A DNA stretch of 7,723 nucleotides, from positions 1-7,723 of the forward strand of contig MNXL01000266.1 in assembly GCA_001871755.1 (NCBI GenBank), given 5' to 3'. Shown here one piece after another: positions 1 to 6,315 of this stretch. The notes under the pieces are model-generated. The model worked only from the letters and a program-made list of their open reading frames with translations, ran no database searches and was not told where the DNA came from. Source of the DNA: Anaerolineae bacterium CG2_30_64_16. GTDB lineage: Bacteria; Chloroflexota; Anaerolineae; CG2-30-64-16. A program made the position numbers and the translations under genes. Positions within the stretch are counted from its first letter, which is position 1; the number at the start of each line of letters is the position of its first letter.

Positions 1-2
1 TG

Positions 3-800
3 GGCTTTCGGCCCGAGATCACCTACCTGGCCAAGACGGGCGCCGGCTCCGCAAACGCGCTCACCCGCATCACGGCCGAAACCACTGATGCGCTCTGGCA
101 GGCGTCCGCAGGGACGATCCGCATCTGGGACGTCTCGCCCGAACTGAACGGCGCGGTGTCGCTGATCCGCTGGTGCCGGGAGCGCGGCATCGTGACCAGC
201 CTGGCCCACTCTTCGGCCACGATTGAGGACGCGCGCCGGGCTGTGGAGGCGGGACTCAGCCTGGTCACCCACTTCTACGACACCTTCGACCTGCCACCCA
301 TGACCGATGCCGGGGTCTACCCCGCCGGCCTGACCGATTACATCCAGGTGGAGGATCGGCTCACAGTTGAGATCATCCCCGACGCCGTCCACGTCCACCC
401 GCTGCTGGTTGAGAAGACCTTCCGCTGCAAGGGCCTGGACCGCATCGCGTTCGTGACCGACGGCGTCAAGGGCGCGGGCTGTCCCCCGGGGATCTACGAC
501 GGCCTCTATCCGAACGTACAGGTGGCGGTGACGGCAGACCAGGGTGTGCGCCGCTTGCCCGACAACGCCCTGGCGGGCAGCGCGCTGACGCACATCCAAT
601 GCTTTCGCAACGCGCTACTAAAATTCGGGCGGTCCCTGATTGAGGCTTCCGTCCTGTGCTCGCGCACACCGGCCCGGGTCCTGGGGCTGCGCAGCAAGGG
701 GTACCTGGCAGAGGGCATGGACGCCGACATCCTCGTCCTGAACAAGGACCTCCAGATTGTTGCGACGATCGCTGGGGGGCAGGTTCTCTACCGGGCGTGA
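3..800 (+). CDS. nagA: N-acetylglucosamine-6-phosphate deacetylase-like amidohydrolase, C-terminal part (5' end outside window)
   Basis: The open frame runs in from the window edge and gives 265 visible residues; the family is usually about 380, so roughly the first 110 are missing. A GTG at 156 is internal, because homology continues upstream of it (VSPELNGA, matching the APE..GA region of NagA). NagA hydrolyses the N-acetyl group of GlcNAc-6-phosphate in the cytoplasm. Visible family motifs, in order, are SLAHSSAT (His codon 207-209) and VTHFYDTFD, matching the two metal-binding histidines; IIPDAVHVHP; VTDGVKGAG, containing the catalytic aspartate; LAGSALT; and the C-terminal SRTPARVLGL and EGMDADILVLN strands that close the amidohydrolase beta sandwich. 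TDG replaces the commoner TDA. The family is clear; the exact substrate is not, and with an aminotransferase and sugar kinase nearby another acetylated amino sugar phosphate is possible. Confidence 0.88.
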   Translation, partial: GFRPEITYLAKTGAGSANALTRITAETTDALWQASAGTIRIWDVSPELNGAVSLIRWCRERGIVTSLAHSSATIEDARRAVEAGLSLVTHFYDTFDLPPMTDAGVYPAGLTDYIQVEDRLTVEIIPDAVHVHPLLVEKTFRCKGLDRIAFVTDGVKGAGCPPGIYDGLYPNVQVAVTADQGVRRLPDNALAGSALTHIQCFRNALLKFGRSLIEASVLCSRTPARVLGLRSKGYLAEGMDADILVLNKDLQIVATIAGGQVLYRA

Positions 801-815
801 ATGAGGGCAGCATAA

Positions 816-1004
816 GGGCTGCGCGCCAAGGCGGCCGAGTTGGGCACGTCCATCCCGCTCCTCGCCCTGGCCTGGGTCATGAGCCAGCCTGTGGCCACCT
901 CCGTCCTGATCGGGGCCCGGTCGATCGCCCAGGTGGACCAGGCAGTGGAGGCGGCCGCTCTACAGATGCCGGCGACATTGCGAGCCGAACTCAGCGCATC
1001 GTGA
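816..1004 (+). pseudogene. Remnant of an aldo/keto reductase C-terminus
   Basis: After an in-frame TAA at 813-815, a 62-codon stretch without a plausible start runs to TGA at 1002-1004. It reads RAKAAELGTSIPLLALAWVM, then SVLIGARSIAQVDQAVEAA, which is the end of an aldo/keto reductase: the ELG.S...LALAW helix followed by the NADP-binding I.GARS..Q motif and the last helix. The whole N-terminal barrel (about 250 residues, with the Tyr/Lys/His/Asp catalytic set) is absent. No indel or stop breaks the remaining homology, so the truncation looks recent or the tail came in by recombination. It fills most of the gap between the nagA-like gene and the next gene, whose Shine-Dalgarno begins at its stop codon. 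A short expressed peptide cannot be excluded, but no ribosome-binding site or standard start is visible. Confidence 0.75.
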
Positions 1005-1014
1005 GGAGGATACG

Positions 1015-2016
1015 ATGAAGTTCCTGATACTTGGCCTCGGTTCCATGGGCAAACGCCGCGTGCGGTGCATCCATGCGCTGCGCGCCGGGGAGTCCATCGG
1101 CATGGATCCGCGTGCCGGTCGGCGCGAGGAGGCGGAGCGGCTGTACGGCATCCGCACCGTCGCCTCCTTCGAGGAAGGCATGGCCGCCGATCCCGATGCT
1201 GTCGTGATCTGCACCCCGCCCAACCAGCACGTGTCTTACGGGCTGGCGGCCCTGAAGGCCGGCAAGCCGTTCTTCGCCGAAGAGACAGTGACACTGGATC
1301 CCACCGCCCTGACGCCGCTGATCGACGCGATTGCGGCCCATGGCCTCCTGGGCGCGCCGAGCTGCACCATGCGCTTCCACCCGGGCATCCGTTACGTCAA
1401 GCAAGCACTGGACCGCGGGGAGGTCGGCGAGCCGCTGAGCTTCACCGCCATGCTGGTAAGCTACCTGCCCGATTGGCACCCCTGGGAACGCGTGGAAGAC
1501 TACTACGTCAGCAGCCGGCTCAACGGCGGCGGACGGGAGATGGTGGCCTTCGAGATGGACTGGATGGAGTGGTTGTTCGGCCCGGTGACCGCGGTGGCGG
1601 CGGACGTGGGCAAGCTGTCCGACATCCCGGCCGACATCGACGACACCTTCCAGATGCTGTGTCGCTTTGCCTCTGGGGTGCGCGGGACCGTCACGGTGAG
1701 CGTTGCCTACCGGGTGCCGGTGCGCGCGATAGAGCTGTGTGCGCGGGATGGGCAGATCGGATGGGACAGCCGGACGCACCGGGTGATGGTGTACACGGCG
1801 AAAGACGAGCGATGGCAGCACCTGATGGAGACCGCCAGCCGGGACTACTCCTACGATCGCATGTACATCGATGAGTTCGGTCACTTCCTGCAAGCCCTGG
1901 CTGGCGAGGCCACCTACATGCGCGACTTCCGCGACGTGCAGCGGCTGCTCGAAGTCGTAAACGCCGTGGAGCAGAGCGCCGTCCTGGGACAACGCGTCGG
2001 ACTTGCTCGCCAGTAA
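1015..2016 (+). CDS. Gfo/Idh/MocA-family protein with divergent active site
   Basis: A 333-residue protein. The start is well set: AGGAGG at 1004-1009 sits five bases before ATG. The N-terminus has a Rossmann strand and dinucleotide loop, LILGLGSMGKRR (G7-x-G9-x-x-G12), as in NAD(P)-dependent sugar and cyclitol dehydrogenases. The region that normally reads EKP is AEETVT (E89-E90-T91), so the family lysine is missing. Where relatives have GGG..D.G.H..D, this reads GGGREMVAFEMDWMEWLFG, so the histidine is missing too. Segments SCTMRFHPGI and YLPDWHPWE recall, from memory, a conserved subfamily with the same departures, so this is probably a distinct activity rather than decay. The C-terminal helices (MYIDEFGHFLQAL) are intact. 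It follows the nagA-like gene and may act on the same sugar. The reaction is unknown. Confidence 0.85.
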   Translation: MKFLILGLGSMGKRRVRCIHALRAGESIGMDPRAGRREEAERLYGIRTVASFEEGMAADPDAVVICTPPNQHVSYGLAALKAGKPFFAEETVTLDPTALTPLIDAIAAHGLLGAPSCTMRFHPGIRYVKQALDRGEVGEPLSFTAMLVSYLPDWHPWERVEDYYVSSRLNGGGREMVAFEMDWMEWLFGPVTAVAADVGKLSDIPADIDDTFQMLCRFASGVRGTVTVSVAYRVPVRAIELCARDGQIGWDSRTHRVMVYTAKDERWQHLMETASRDYSYDRMYIDEFGHFLQALAGEATYMRDFRDVQRLLEVVNAVEQSAVLGQRVGLARQ

Positions 2017-2205
2017 TACCTCGTCAGGTTTGTACGGTGGCCTGCTGATCAACACTGAGGCCGAGACGACGGTTAGGAATCGCTGCGGCCTGCAGGACGG
2101 GCTGCGCAATGACATCTGCATGCGTCGGCCGCGGCATGAGTCATCGTCCTGATAGCCTCCCCCTCCGCTTGAGCCACCGGTGGGCCGAAAACTCTCACCC
2201 CACTG
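2017..2205. other. Non-coding gap upstream of the deoR-type promoter
   Basis: No frame here gives recognisable protein. The stretch contains a 10-bp perfect palindrome, CCACCGGTGG, at 2174-2183, about 50 bases upstream of the -35 box, and a TGATCA at 2046-2051 matching the core of the direct repeat further downstream. Either could bind a regulator, but short palindromes are easily found by chance. No convincing intrinsic terminator (GC-rich hairpin plus T-run) follows the gene ending at 2016, so read-through toward the next gene is possible. Confidence 0.4.
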
Positions 2206-2226
2206 TCCAACCTCCAACTTCCAACT
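2206..2226. repeat. Three-unit heptanucleotide tandem repeat (TCCAACY)
   Basis: One TCCAACC is followed by two TCCAACT, three head-to-tail 7-bp units. The array ends seven bases before the -35 box of the promoter at 2233. Two other 7-bp runs with different unit sequences occur in the intergenic DNA of this window, at 4589-4616 and 6316-6336. The pattern resembles the short tandemly repeated heptamers known from cyanobacterial intergenic DNA, but here the unit differs at each site. Confidence 0.8.
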
Positions 2227-2266
2227 GATCATTTGACGTCATCTCGAAACCATGCTATGATCATTT
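2226..2266. promoter_or_regulatory. Candidate operator: 9-bp direct repeat TGATCATTT bracketing the promoter
   Basis: TGATCATTT occurs at 2226-2234 and again at 2258-2266, with start points 32 bp apart, close to three helical turns. Each copy contains the palindrome TGATCA. The first overlaps the upstream edge of the -35 box and the second overlaps the -10 box, so a protein bound to both would block RNA polymerase. DeoR-family repressors often control their own operons from such sites, and the gene immediately downstream is a DeoR-type regulator. Binding is inferred from position only. Confidence 0.45.
2233..2261 (+). promoter_or_regulatory. Sigma70-type promoter for the deoR-aminotransferase-dehydrogenase unit
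   Basis: TTGACG at 2233-2238 and TATGAT at 2256-2261 are separated by exactly 17 bases, near-consensus -35 and -10 boxes (TTGACA, TATAAT) at ideal spacing. Transcription would begin near 2268 and leave a leader of about 58 nt before the ATG at 2326. The immediate surroundings are AT-richer than the rest of the window. This is the only clear promoter I can see on either strand. Confidence 0.7.
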
Positions 2267-2325
2267 TGCTCCGATCGCACCGTTTGGCTATGAACCCTGG
2301 GGGTTGTCGACAGGAAGATCCCGAG

Positions 2326-3129
2326 ATGCCAGACAGAGGCAAAGGTCAGCAGAAGACAACACGTTACAGCGCATTGCTAGACCAGTTAACGCGCTCAGGG
2401 CCGGCCAGCGTCAGTGAGCTCAGCCGCCAGCTCGGCGTGTCCGAGGTCTCCATCCGCCGCGACCTGGAGCATCTCGAGCAGCTTGGGCTTCTCAGGCGTA
2501 CGCACGGGGGCGCCGCGGCAATCACTCGGCCGGGCCAGGTCTCCGTGTACGACGCGCGGCTTCTGTTGAACACCCGAGCGAAGGCGTGCATCGGGAAGGT
2601 TGCGGCCGCGCTGGTGCGACCCGGTGACACCATTCTCCTCGATTCCGGCACGACAGTGTTGGAAATCGCCCGCCACATCTCCGGCTCCCTGCTGGAGACC
2701 GGCGGCCTGACGATCGTCACCCGCTCGCTGGTCATCGCCTCTGAACTGCGCCTCCACCGCCACGTGCGCCTGATTGTGCTGGGCGGGCTCTATGTGCACG
2801 ACTTCGACGACTTCGTGGGGGCGCAGGTGGAGCACGCGCTGGCCACGATCCATGTGCGCACGCTTTTCATGGGCACAGATGGCCTGAGCGCTGAGCGCGG
2901 GCTGACCACCGATAACGTGTTGGAAGCCAGGCTGTACCGCATGATGGCAAACGTGGCCGAGCGCGCCGTGGTCGTCACGGATTCATCCAAGATCGGCCTG
3001 GACAAGCTGGAGGCCACACTGGCTTTCGATGAGATCCACACACTTATCACGGATGCGGGCGCGTCAGATGATTTCGTGGCTATGTTGCGCGAGAAGGGCG
3101 TTGAGGTGATCCTGGTACCGGCGCGCTGA
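2326..3129 (+). CDS. DeoR/GlpR-family transcriptional repressor
   Basis: A 267-residue regulator, normal for the family (about 250-260). I chose ATG 2326 because AGGAAG at 2312-2317 precedes it by eight bases; an in-frame TTG at 2233 falls in the promoter's -35 box and ATG 2290 has no ribosome-binding site. Residues about 14-64 form the DeoR winged helix-turn-helix, with SVSELSRQLGVSEVSIRRDL as the recognition unit and the hallmark LRRTHGGAA wing. After a linker comes the DeoRC sensor domain: IGKVAAALVRPGDTILLDSG then TT (D106-S-G-T-T110), the usual sugar-phosphate site, then FMGTDGLS, LTTDN, EA and VVVTDSSKIG. The family usually releases DNA when it binds a phosphorylated sugar intermediate. 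It probably represses its own unit and possibly the upstream genes; the inducer is unknown but could be a product of the FGGY kinase. Confidence 0.92.
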   Translation: MPDRGKGQQKTTRYSALLDQLTRSGPASVSELSRQLGVSEVSIRRDLEHLEQLGLLRRTHGGAAAITRPGQVSVYDARLLLNTRAKACIGKVAAALVRPGDTILLDSGTTVLEIARHISGSLLETGGLTIVTRSLVIASELRLHRHVRLIVLGGLYVHDFDDFVGAQVEHALATIHVRTLFMGTDGLSAERGLTTDNVLEARLYRMMANVAERAVVVTDSSKIGLDKLEATLAFDEIHTLITDAGASDDFVAMLREKGVEVILVPAR

Positions 3130-3130
3130 C

Positions 3131-3148
3131 GCGGGTCTGGCGATCCGC
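3131..3148 (+). other. Small stem-loop between regulator and aminotransferase
   Basis: GCGGGTC and GATCCGC form a seven-pair stem (one G-T wobble) around a TGGC loop, starting one base after the regulator's TGA codon. Only three T follow (CTTTC), so it is a weak candidate for a terminator; it could lower downstream expression or stabilise the message. The remaining gap up to 3223 has no clear promoter. Confidence 0.35.
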
Positions 3149-3223
3149 CTTTCATGCACTTGAAGTTCCCCTATCCAGTGAGAAGACATCCAGTTTCTAA
3201 CACACAAAGCGAGGAGCAGAGGA

Positions 3224-4594
3224 ATGTACGACAAGGATTGGGCCAAAGTAGACGTCAACTCAGTACCGCGTATGGTCACACCCCCGCCGGGGCCGAAGTC
3301 ACAGCAGATGCATGCGCGCGCTGCGGAGTATATGAAAGGGTACTCGTCCCAGGTGCGGCTGTTCCCGGTGGTCTTCGCGTCGGGCAAGGGCGTGACCCTT
3401 ACCGATGTGGACGGTAACGTTTACATCGACTTCTCCTCCGGCATCTACGTGACCGGGCTGGGTCACTGCCACCCCAAGGTGACCGAGGCGGTGCAGAAGG
3501 CGGCCGGTGAACTGATGAACGCCCACGACTTCACCACGCCGATCAAGATGCAATTGCTGGAGAAGCTGGCCGAGATCGCGCCAGGGGAGGGTGCGAAAAA
3601 GCTTACCGGCATGCAGTTGTACGACTCGGGTACCACCGCGGTGGAAGCTGGCCTGCGCGTGATGCGGGCGGCCACAGGTAAGTTTGAGTTCATCTCATTC
3701 CATCGGGACTTCCACGGCAAAACCATGGGCGCGGTGGGGCTGGCCCGGCTCGACGTGAGCCAGGGGCTGCGCGCGCCGGGCTACTTCCTGGCGCCGCGCG
3801 GCTACTGCTACCGCTGCGAGTTCCGGCAGTCCTACCCCGAGTGTGACCTGCTGTGTGTGGACTATATCCGCACAGTGATCAAGGAGGAGACAGCGGGCCG
3901 CGTGGCCGGCATCGTGCTGGAACCGATTCAGGGCTGGGCTGGCAGCGTGGTGCCACCCGACGGCTGGATCCAGAAGATCCGGGCCCTGTGCGACGAGTAC
4001 GGCATCATGCTGATGGCTGACGAGGTACTCACGGGCATGGCGCGCACTGGCAAGATGTTCGCCATGGAAAACTGGGATACCGTGCCCGACGTCATGACCC
4101 TGGGCAAGGGTTTGGGAAATGGTTTCCCGGTGACGGCCATGCTGGTATCGGAGGAGCACAAGGAGGTCATCGAGAAAATCAGCGCCAGCACATCGTACGG
4201 CGGCAACCCCATGGCGTGCGCGGCGGCGCTGGCCAGCATCGAAGTGATCGAGGAGGAGAACCTGTGTGAACGGGCGACTCACCTGGGCGAAATCCTTTTG
4301 AAACGCATGAAGGAGATGGAGGCCAGATACCCGATCATCGGCGAGGTGCGCGGCATGGGGTGTCTGTTGGGCATCGAACTGGTGAAGGACAAGGGGACGC
4401 GAGAGCCGTTTGAGGAGGCTGGCCAGATGGTGTACCAGAAAGCATTTAGGAAAGGCCTGGCCTGGATCCCGGCCGGTCACATCCTGCGCATGTCGCCGCC
4501 GCTGATCATGGATGATGACCTGGCGCTCAAGGGACTGGAGATCATCGAGGAGAGCATCTACGAGACGCAGAGGGAGTTGGGGTACGGGGCGTAG
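3224..4594 (+). CDS. Class III pyridoxal-phosphate aminotransferase
   Basis: A 456-residue enzyme of the acetylornithine/4-aminobutyrate/omega-amino transaminase group, a fold-type I PLP protein of the cytoplasm. ATG 3224 follows GAGGAG (3211-3216) by seven bases. Visible motifs are IDFSSGIYVTGLGHCHPKV near the N-terminus; SGTTAVEAGLRV (S135-G-T-T138), the phosphate-binding loop, where many relatives have SGSEA; FHRDFHGKT (159-167), around the cofactor ring; EPIQGWAG; MADEVLTGMARTGKMFA with D266 for the pyridine nitrogen; and LGKGLGNGFPVTAML with K295 as the Schiff-base lysine. Four cysteines, C195-x2-C198-x8-C207-x3-C211, form a compact cluster seen in some GABA-transaminase relatives. The amino donor and acceptor cannot be read; amid sugar genes, deamination of an amino sugar or aminocyclitol is a reasonable guess. 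Its TAG stop lies inside a 7-bp repeat. Confidence 0.9.
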   Translation: MYDKDWAKVDVNSVPRMVTPPPGPKSQQMHARAAEYMKGYSSQVRLFPVVFASGKGVTLTDVDGNVYIDFSSGIYVTGLGHCHPKVTEAVQKAAGELMNAHDFTTPIKMQLLEKLAEIAPGEGAKKLTGMQLYDSGTTAVEAGLRVMRAATGKFEFISFHRDFHGKTMGAVGLARLDVSQGLRAPGYFLAPRGYCYRCEFRQSYPECDLLCVDYIRTVIKEETAGRVAGIVLEPIQGWAGSVVPPDGWIQKIRALCDEYGIMLMADEVLTGMARTGKMFAMENWDTVPDVMTLGKGLGNGFPVTAMLVSEEHKEVIEKISASTSYGGNPMACAAALASIEVIEEENLCERATHLGEILLKRMKEMEARYPIIGEVRGMGCLLGIELVKDKGTREPFEEAGQMVYQKAFRKGLAWIPAGHILRMSPPLIMDDDLALKGLEIIEESIYETQRELGYGA

Positions 4595-4616
4595 AGCGTA
4601 GCGCGTGGCGCGTGGC
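4589..4616. repeat. Four-unit heptanucleotide tandem repeat (GCGTRGM)
   Basis: Four head-to-tail 7-bp units, GCGTAGA, GCGTAGC, GCGTGGC and GCGTGGC, then a partial GCGGG. The first unit supplies the last alanine codon (GCG) and the TAG stop of the aminotransferase, so the array begins inside the coding region. The unit is unrelated to the TCCAACY array at 2206. Confidence 0.8.
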
Positions 4617-4680
4617 GCGGGTTTTGTTTTCCGAAGTCAGTCACACAGCAAGTAGCACGTCCGCCAAGGAGACCATGAAA

Positions 4681-5826
4681 ATGTCTGAAAGGCTCATTCG
4701 CTTCGGCGTCATCGGTTGCGGGCTGATGGCGCGGGAGCTCGCCAGCGCCACGCAGCGGTGGTCGCACCTGCTGGAGATGGATGTTCGCCCGCGGCTTGTG
4801 GCTGTCGCCGATACCAAGCCGTCCTCCATGCGCTGGTTCACCGACAATATTCCCGATGTCACCGTCGCGGTCAACGACTACCACGAGCTGCTTGCCAGTC
4901 CCGACGTGGATGCGGTCTACTGTGCAGTGCCGCATCATCTACACGCGCAGATCTACTGCGACATCATCCGCGCAGGGAAGCACCTGCTGGGCGAGAAGCC
5001 GTTCGGCATCGACCTGGCGGCCAACAGGCAGATCCTGGAGACTTTGCAGGATAATCCCAGGGTTTTCGCGCGCTGCTCCTCTGAGTTCCCGTTTTTCCCC
5101 GGCGCTTATCAGGTCATCAAGTTCCTGCGGGAAGGTCGTTTCGGCAAGGTCATCGAGGTGGAGGCCGGGTTCTGGCATTCCAGTGACCTCAACCCGGACA
5201 AGCCGATCAACTGGAAGCGCCAGTTGGCCTACAACGGCGAGTACGGCTGCATGGGTGACCTGGGGATGCACGTGTTGCACATCCCACTGCGCTTTGGCTG
5301 GATGCCGCGCAGCTTATGGGCGCTGCTCTCGAAGATCGTGGCCGAGCGGCCGGACGGGGCAGGTAATATGGCGCCCTGCGAAACCTGGGACAACGCCATC
5401 CTGGCGTGCGACGTGGAAACCGAAGATCAGCAGTTCCCCATGCTGCTGAGCACCAAGCGTATCGCGCCCGGCGAGACCAACACCTGGTTCATCAAGGTCC
5501 ACGGCACGGCGTTCTCGGCCGAGTTCTCGACCAAGTTCCCCAGGACGCTGCGCACCATGAGCTACCGGCCGGGGGACCCGCAGCGGTGGCAGGTGGAGGA
5601 TCTGGGCCACACGCCGCCCTATCCGACGATCACCGGCGGCATCTTCGAGTTCGGGTTCTCGGACAGCATCCTGCAGATGCTGGCGGCATTCTGCGATGAA
5701 TTAGTTCACGGGGATGAGATGCGGGGGCCGTTTGGCTGCGCCACGCCGGAGGAGACAGCGCAGCATCATCGCGTGCTGACCGCGGCCCTTGAGTCGCATC
5801 GCAGCAGGCAGGTGATCCATCTTTAG
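4681..5826 (+). CDS. Gfo/Idh/MocA-family oxidoreductase
   Basis: A 381-residue NAD(P)-dependent sugar or cyclitol dehydrogenase-like protein, normal in length. AAGGAG at 4666-4671 lies nine bases before ATG 4681 but only three before ATG 4675, so I prefer 4681; the open frame back to a GTG at 4612 crosses repeat DNA and has no family signal. Residues 8-19 (FGVIGCGLMARE) form the dinucleotide-binding loop. AGKHLLGEKPFG carries the EKP motif (E105-K106-P107), whose lysine takes part in catalysis in this family. CMGDLGMHVLH gives the D193/H197 pair of the substrate side; H200 stands where many relatives have Asp. It follows the aminotransferase by 86 bases, consistent with one transcript. Unlike the Gfo-type protein at 1015, all usual catalytic residues are present, so it is probably the working dehydrogenase. 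The substrate is unknown. Confidence 0.9.
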   Translation: MSERLIRFGVIGCGLMARELASATQRWSHLLEMDVRPRLVAVADTKPSSMRWFTDNIPDVTVAVNDYHELLASPDVDAVYCAVPHHLHAQIYCDIIRAGKHLLGEKPFGIDLAANRQILETLQDNPRVFARCSSEFPFFPGAYQVIKFLREGRFGKVIEVEAGFWHSSDLNPDKPINWKRQLAYNGEYGCMGDLGMHVLHIPLRFGWMPRSLWALLSKIVAERPDGAGNMAPCETWDNAILACDVETEDQQFPMLLSTKRIAPGETNTWFIKVHGTAFSAEFSTKFPRTLRTMSYRPGDPQRWQVEDLGHTPPYPTITGGIFEFGFSDSILQMLAAFCDELVHGDEMRGPFGCATPEETAQHHRVLTAALESHRSRQVIHL

Positions 5827-5828
5827 GG

Positions 5829-5931
5829 CCTAACCCCCGAAATTCCTGTTTTTTGTGCAAGGATTTTGGGAGTGGCGGCTGTCGTCTTTTTGGTTCCGGC
5901 TTGTAAGCGCAGCGGCCTTGTCCGGGTTAGG
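5829..5931. repeat. ~103-bp segment bounded by CCTAACCC inverted repeats (possible REP/MITE-like element)
   Basis: CCTAACCC at 5829-5836 is matched by its reverse complement GGGTTAGG at 5924-5931. The left end lies two bases after the stop codon of the oxidoreductase. The right end coincides with the point where the gamma-glutamyltranspeptidase-like homology on the minus strand stops (conserved GKRP, then a stop made by the repeat itself). Between the ends there is no protein similarity I recognise. The boundary placement suggests insertion of a small non-autonomous repeat. I cannot see a target-site duplication, so the element call is provisional. Confidence 0.45.
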
Positions 5932-5989
5932 GACGTTTGCCGGGCGCGAGCGTGTTGGAGTGAGCGGGGTCCAGGCTGAAGTCGTGGTT
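5927..5989 (-). pseudogene. Fragment resembling gamma-glutamyltranspeptidase
   Basis: On the minus strand, one frame reads NHDFSLDPAHSNTLAPGKRP and then a stop. This closely resembles the conserved NR..DFSLDP.HPN.LAPGKRP segment of gamma-glutamyltranspeptidases, enzymes that transfer the gamma-glutamyl group of glutathione. Only about 20 residues of a roughly 550-residue protein remain, without the catalytic threonine. It abuts the methyltransferase fragment on one side, in a different frame, and the CCTAACCC repeat on the other. The recognition rests on a short stretch and is from memory. Confidence 0.5.
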
Positions 5990-6305
5990 GCGGATCGAGC
6001 AGCAGTGCCGGGATCATAGCCGAGGGGTCCTGGAGGTAGTAGAGGCCGGCCGCGTGGTAGGGGTGCTTGCCCGGTTGCGCGGTCTCTGGAACCAGGTAAG
6101 CGTCCGGCGACCAGGCCACCGGGGCCAGATCGAAGGGGGCCAGCGCCTGAAGGCGGTAAGGCGTCAGCTTGCGCGTGTTCACCCGCAGGCCAACGCCCGG
6201 CGCCGCGGCGTAGCTCGCCAGGAACGCCGCGTACTCATCGCCGAGCAGGCCGGCCATGCGGGCAAGAAAGGCTTGGGGGAGTGCTGATTGGCTGTTTGGG
6301 ATCAC
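5986..6305 (-). pseudogene. RsmB/RsmF-like rRNA cytosine-C5 methyltransferase, N-terminal fragment
   Basis: The minus-strand frame reads LPQAFLARMAGLLGDEYAAF, then GLRVNTRKLTP, then AGLYYLQDPSAMIPALLLDP. This is the N-terminal region of NOL1/NOP2/Sun-type methyltransferases, which modify cytosine in 16S rRNA. In intact relatives the next words are PGERVLDLCAAPGGKT, the S-adenosylmethionine site, followed by the catalytic cysteines. Here homology ends just before that site, near 5986, and the frame continues through unrelated DNA. About 100 of some 450 residues remain, so it cannot be an active enzyme. GTG 6305 is a possible original start; an ATG at 6359 lies upstream across repeat DNA. The lack of stops within the fragment points to recent loss. 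Confidence 0.82.
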
Positions 6306-6315
6306 GGGTTTTCGG

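Noticed and set aside
801..815. ATG directly after the nagA-like stop as a start for the aldo/keto reductase remnant
   Set aside because: That frame stops at TAA 813-815 after four codons, before the reductase homology begins.
991..2232. 413-codon open frame on the minus strand opposite the first Gfo-type gene
   Set aside because: It mirrors a well-supported gene, has low-complexity His/Arg/Gly-rich content with no family motif, and long antisense frames are common in high-GC DNA.
2233..2325. Upstream TTG start for the DeoR-type gene
   Set aside because: The TTG is part of the -35 box, the added residues carry no family signal, and ATG 2326 has a well-placed ribosome-binding site.
3695..4480. 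261-codon open frame on the minus strand inside the aminotransferase gene
   Set aside because: Shadow of the aminotransferase; no recognisable motif and no ribosome-binding site of its own.
4612..4680. Upstream GTG start for the second Gfo-type gene
   Set aside because: The extension lies in repeat-derived DNA and adds no family motif; AAGGAG at 4666-4671 fits ATG 4681.
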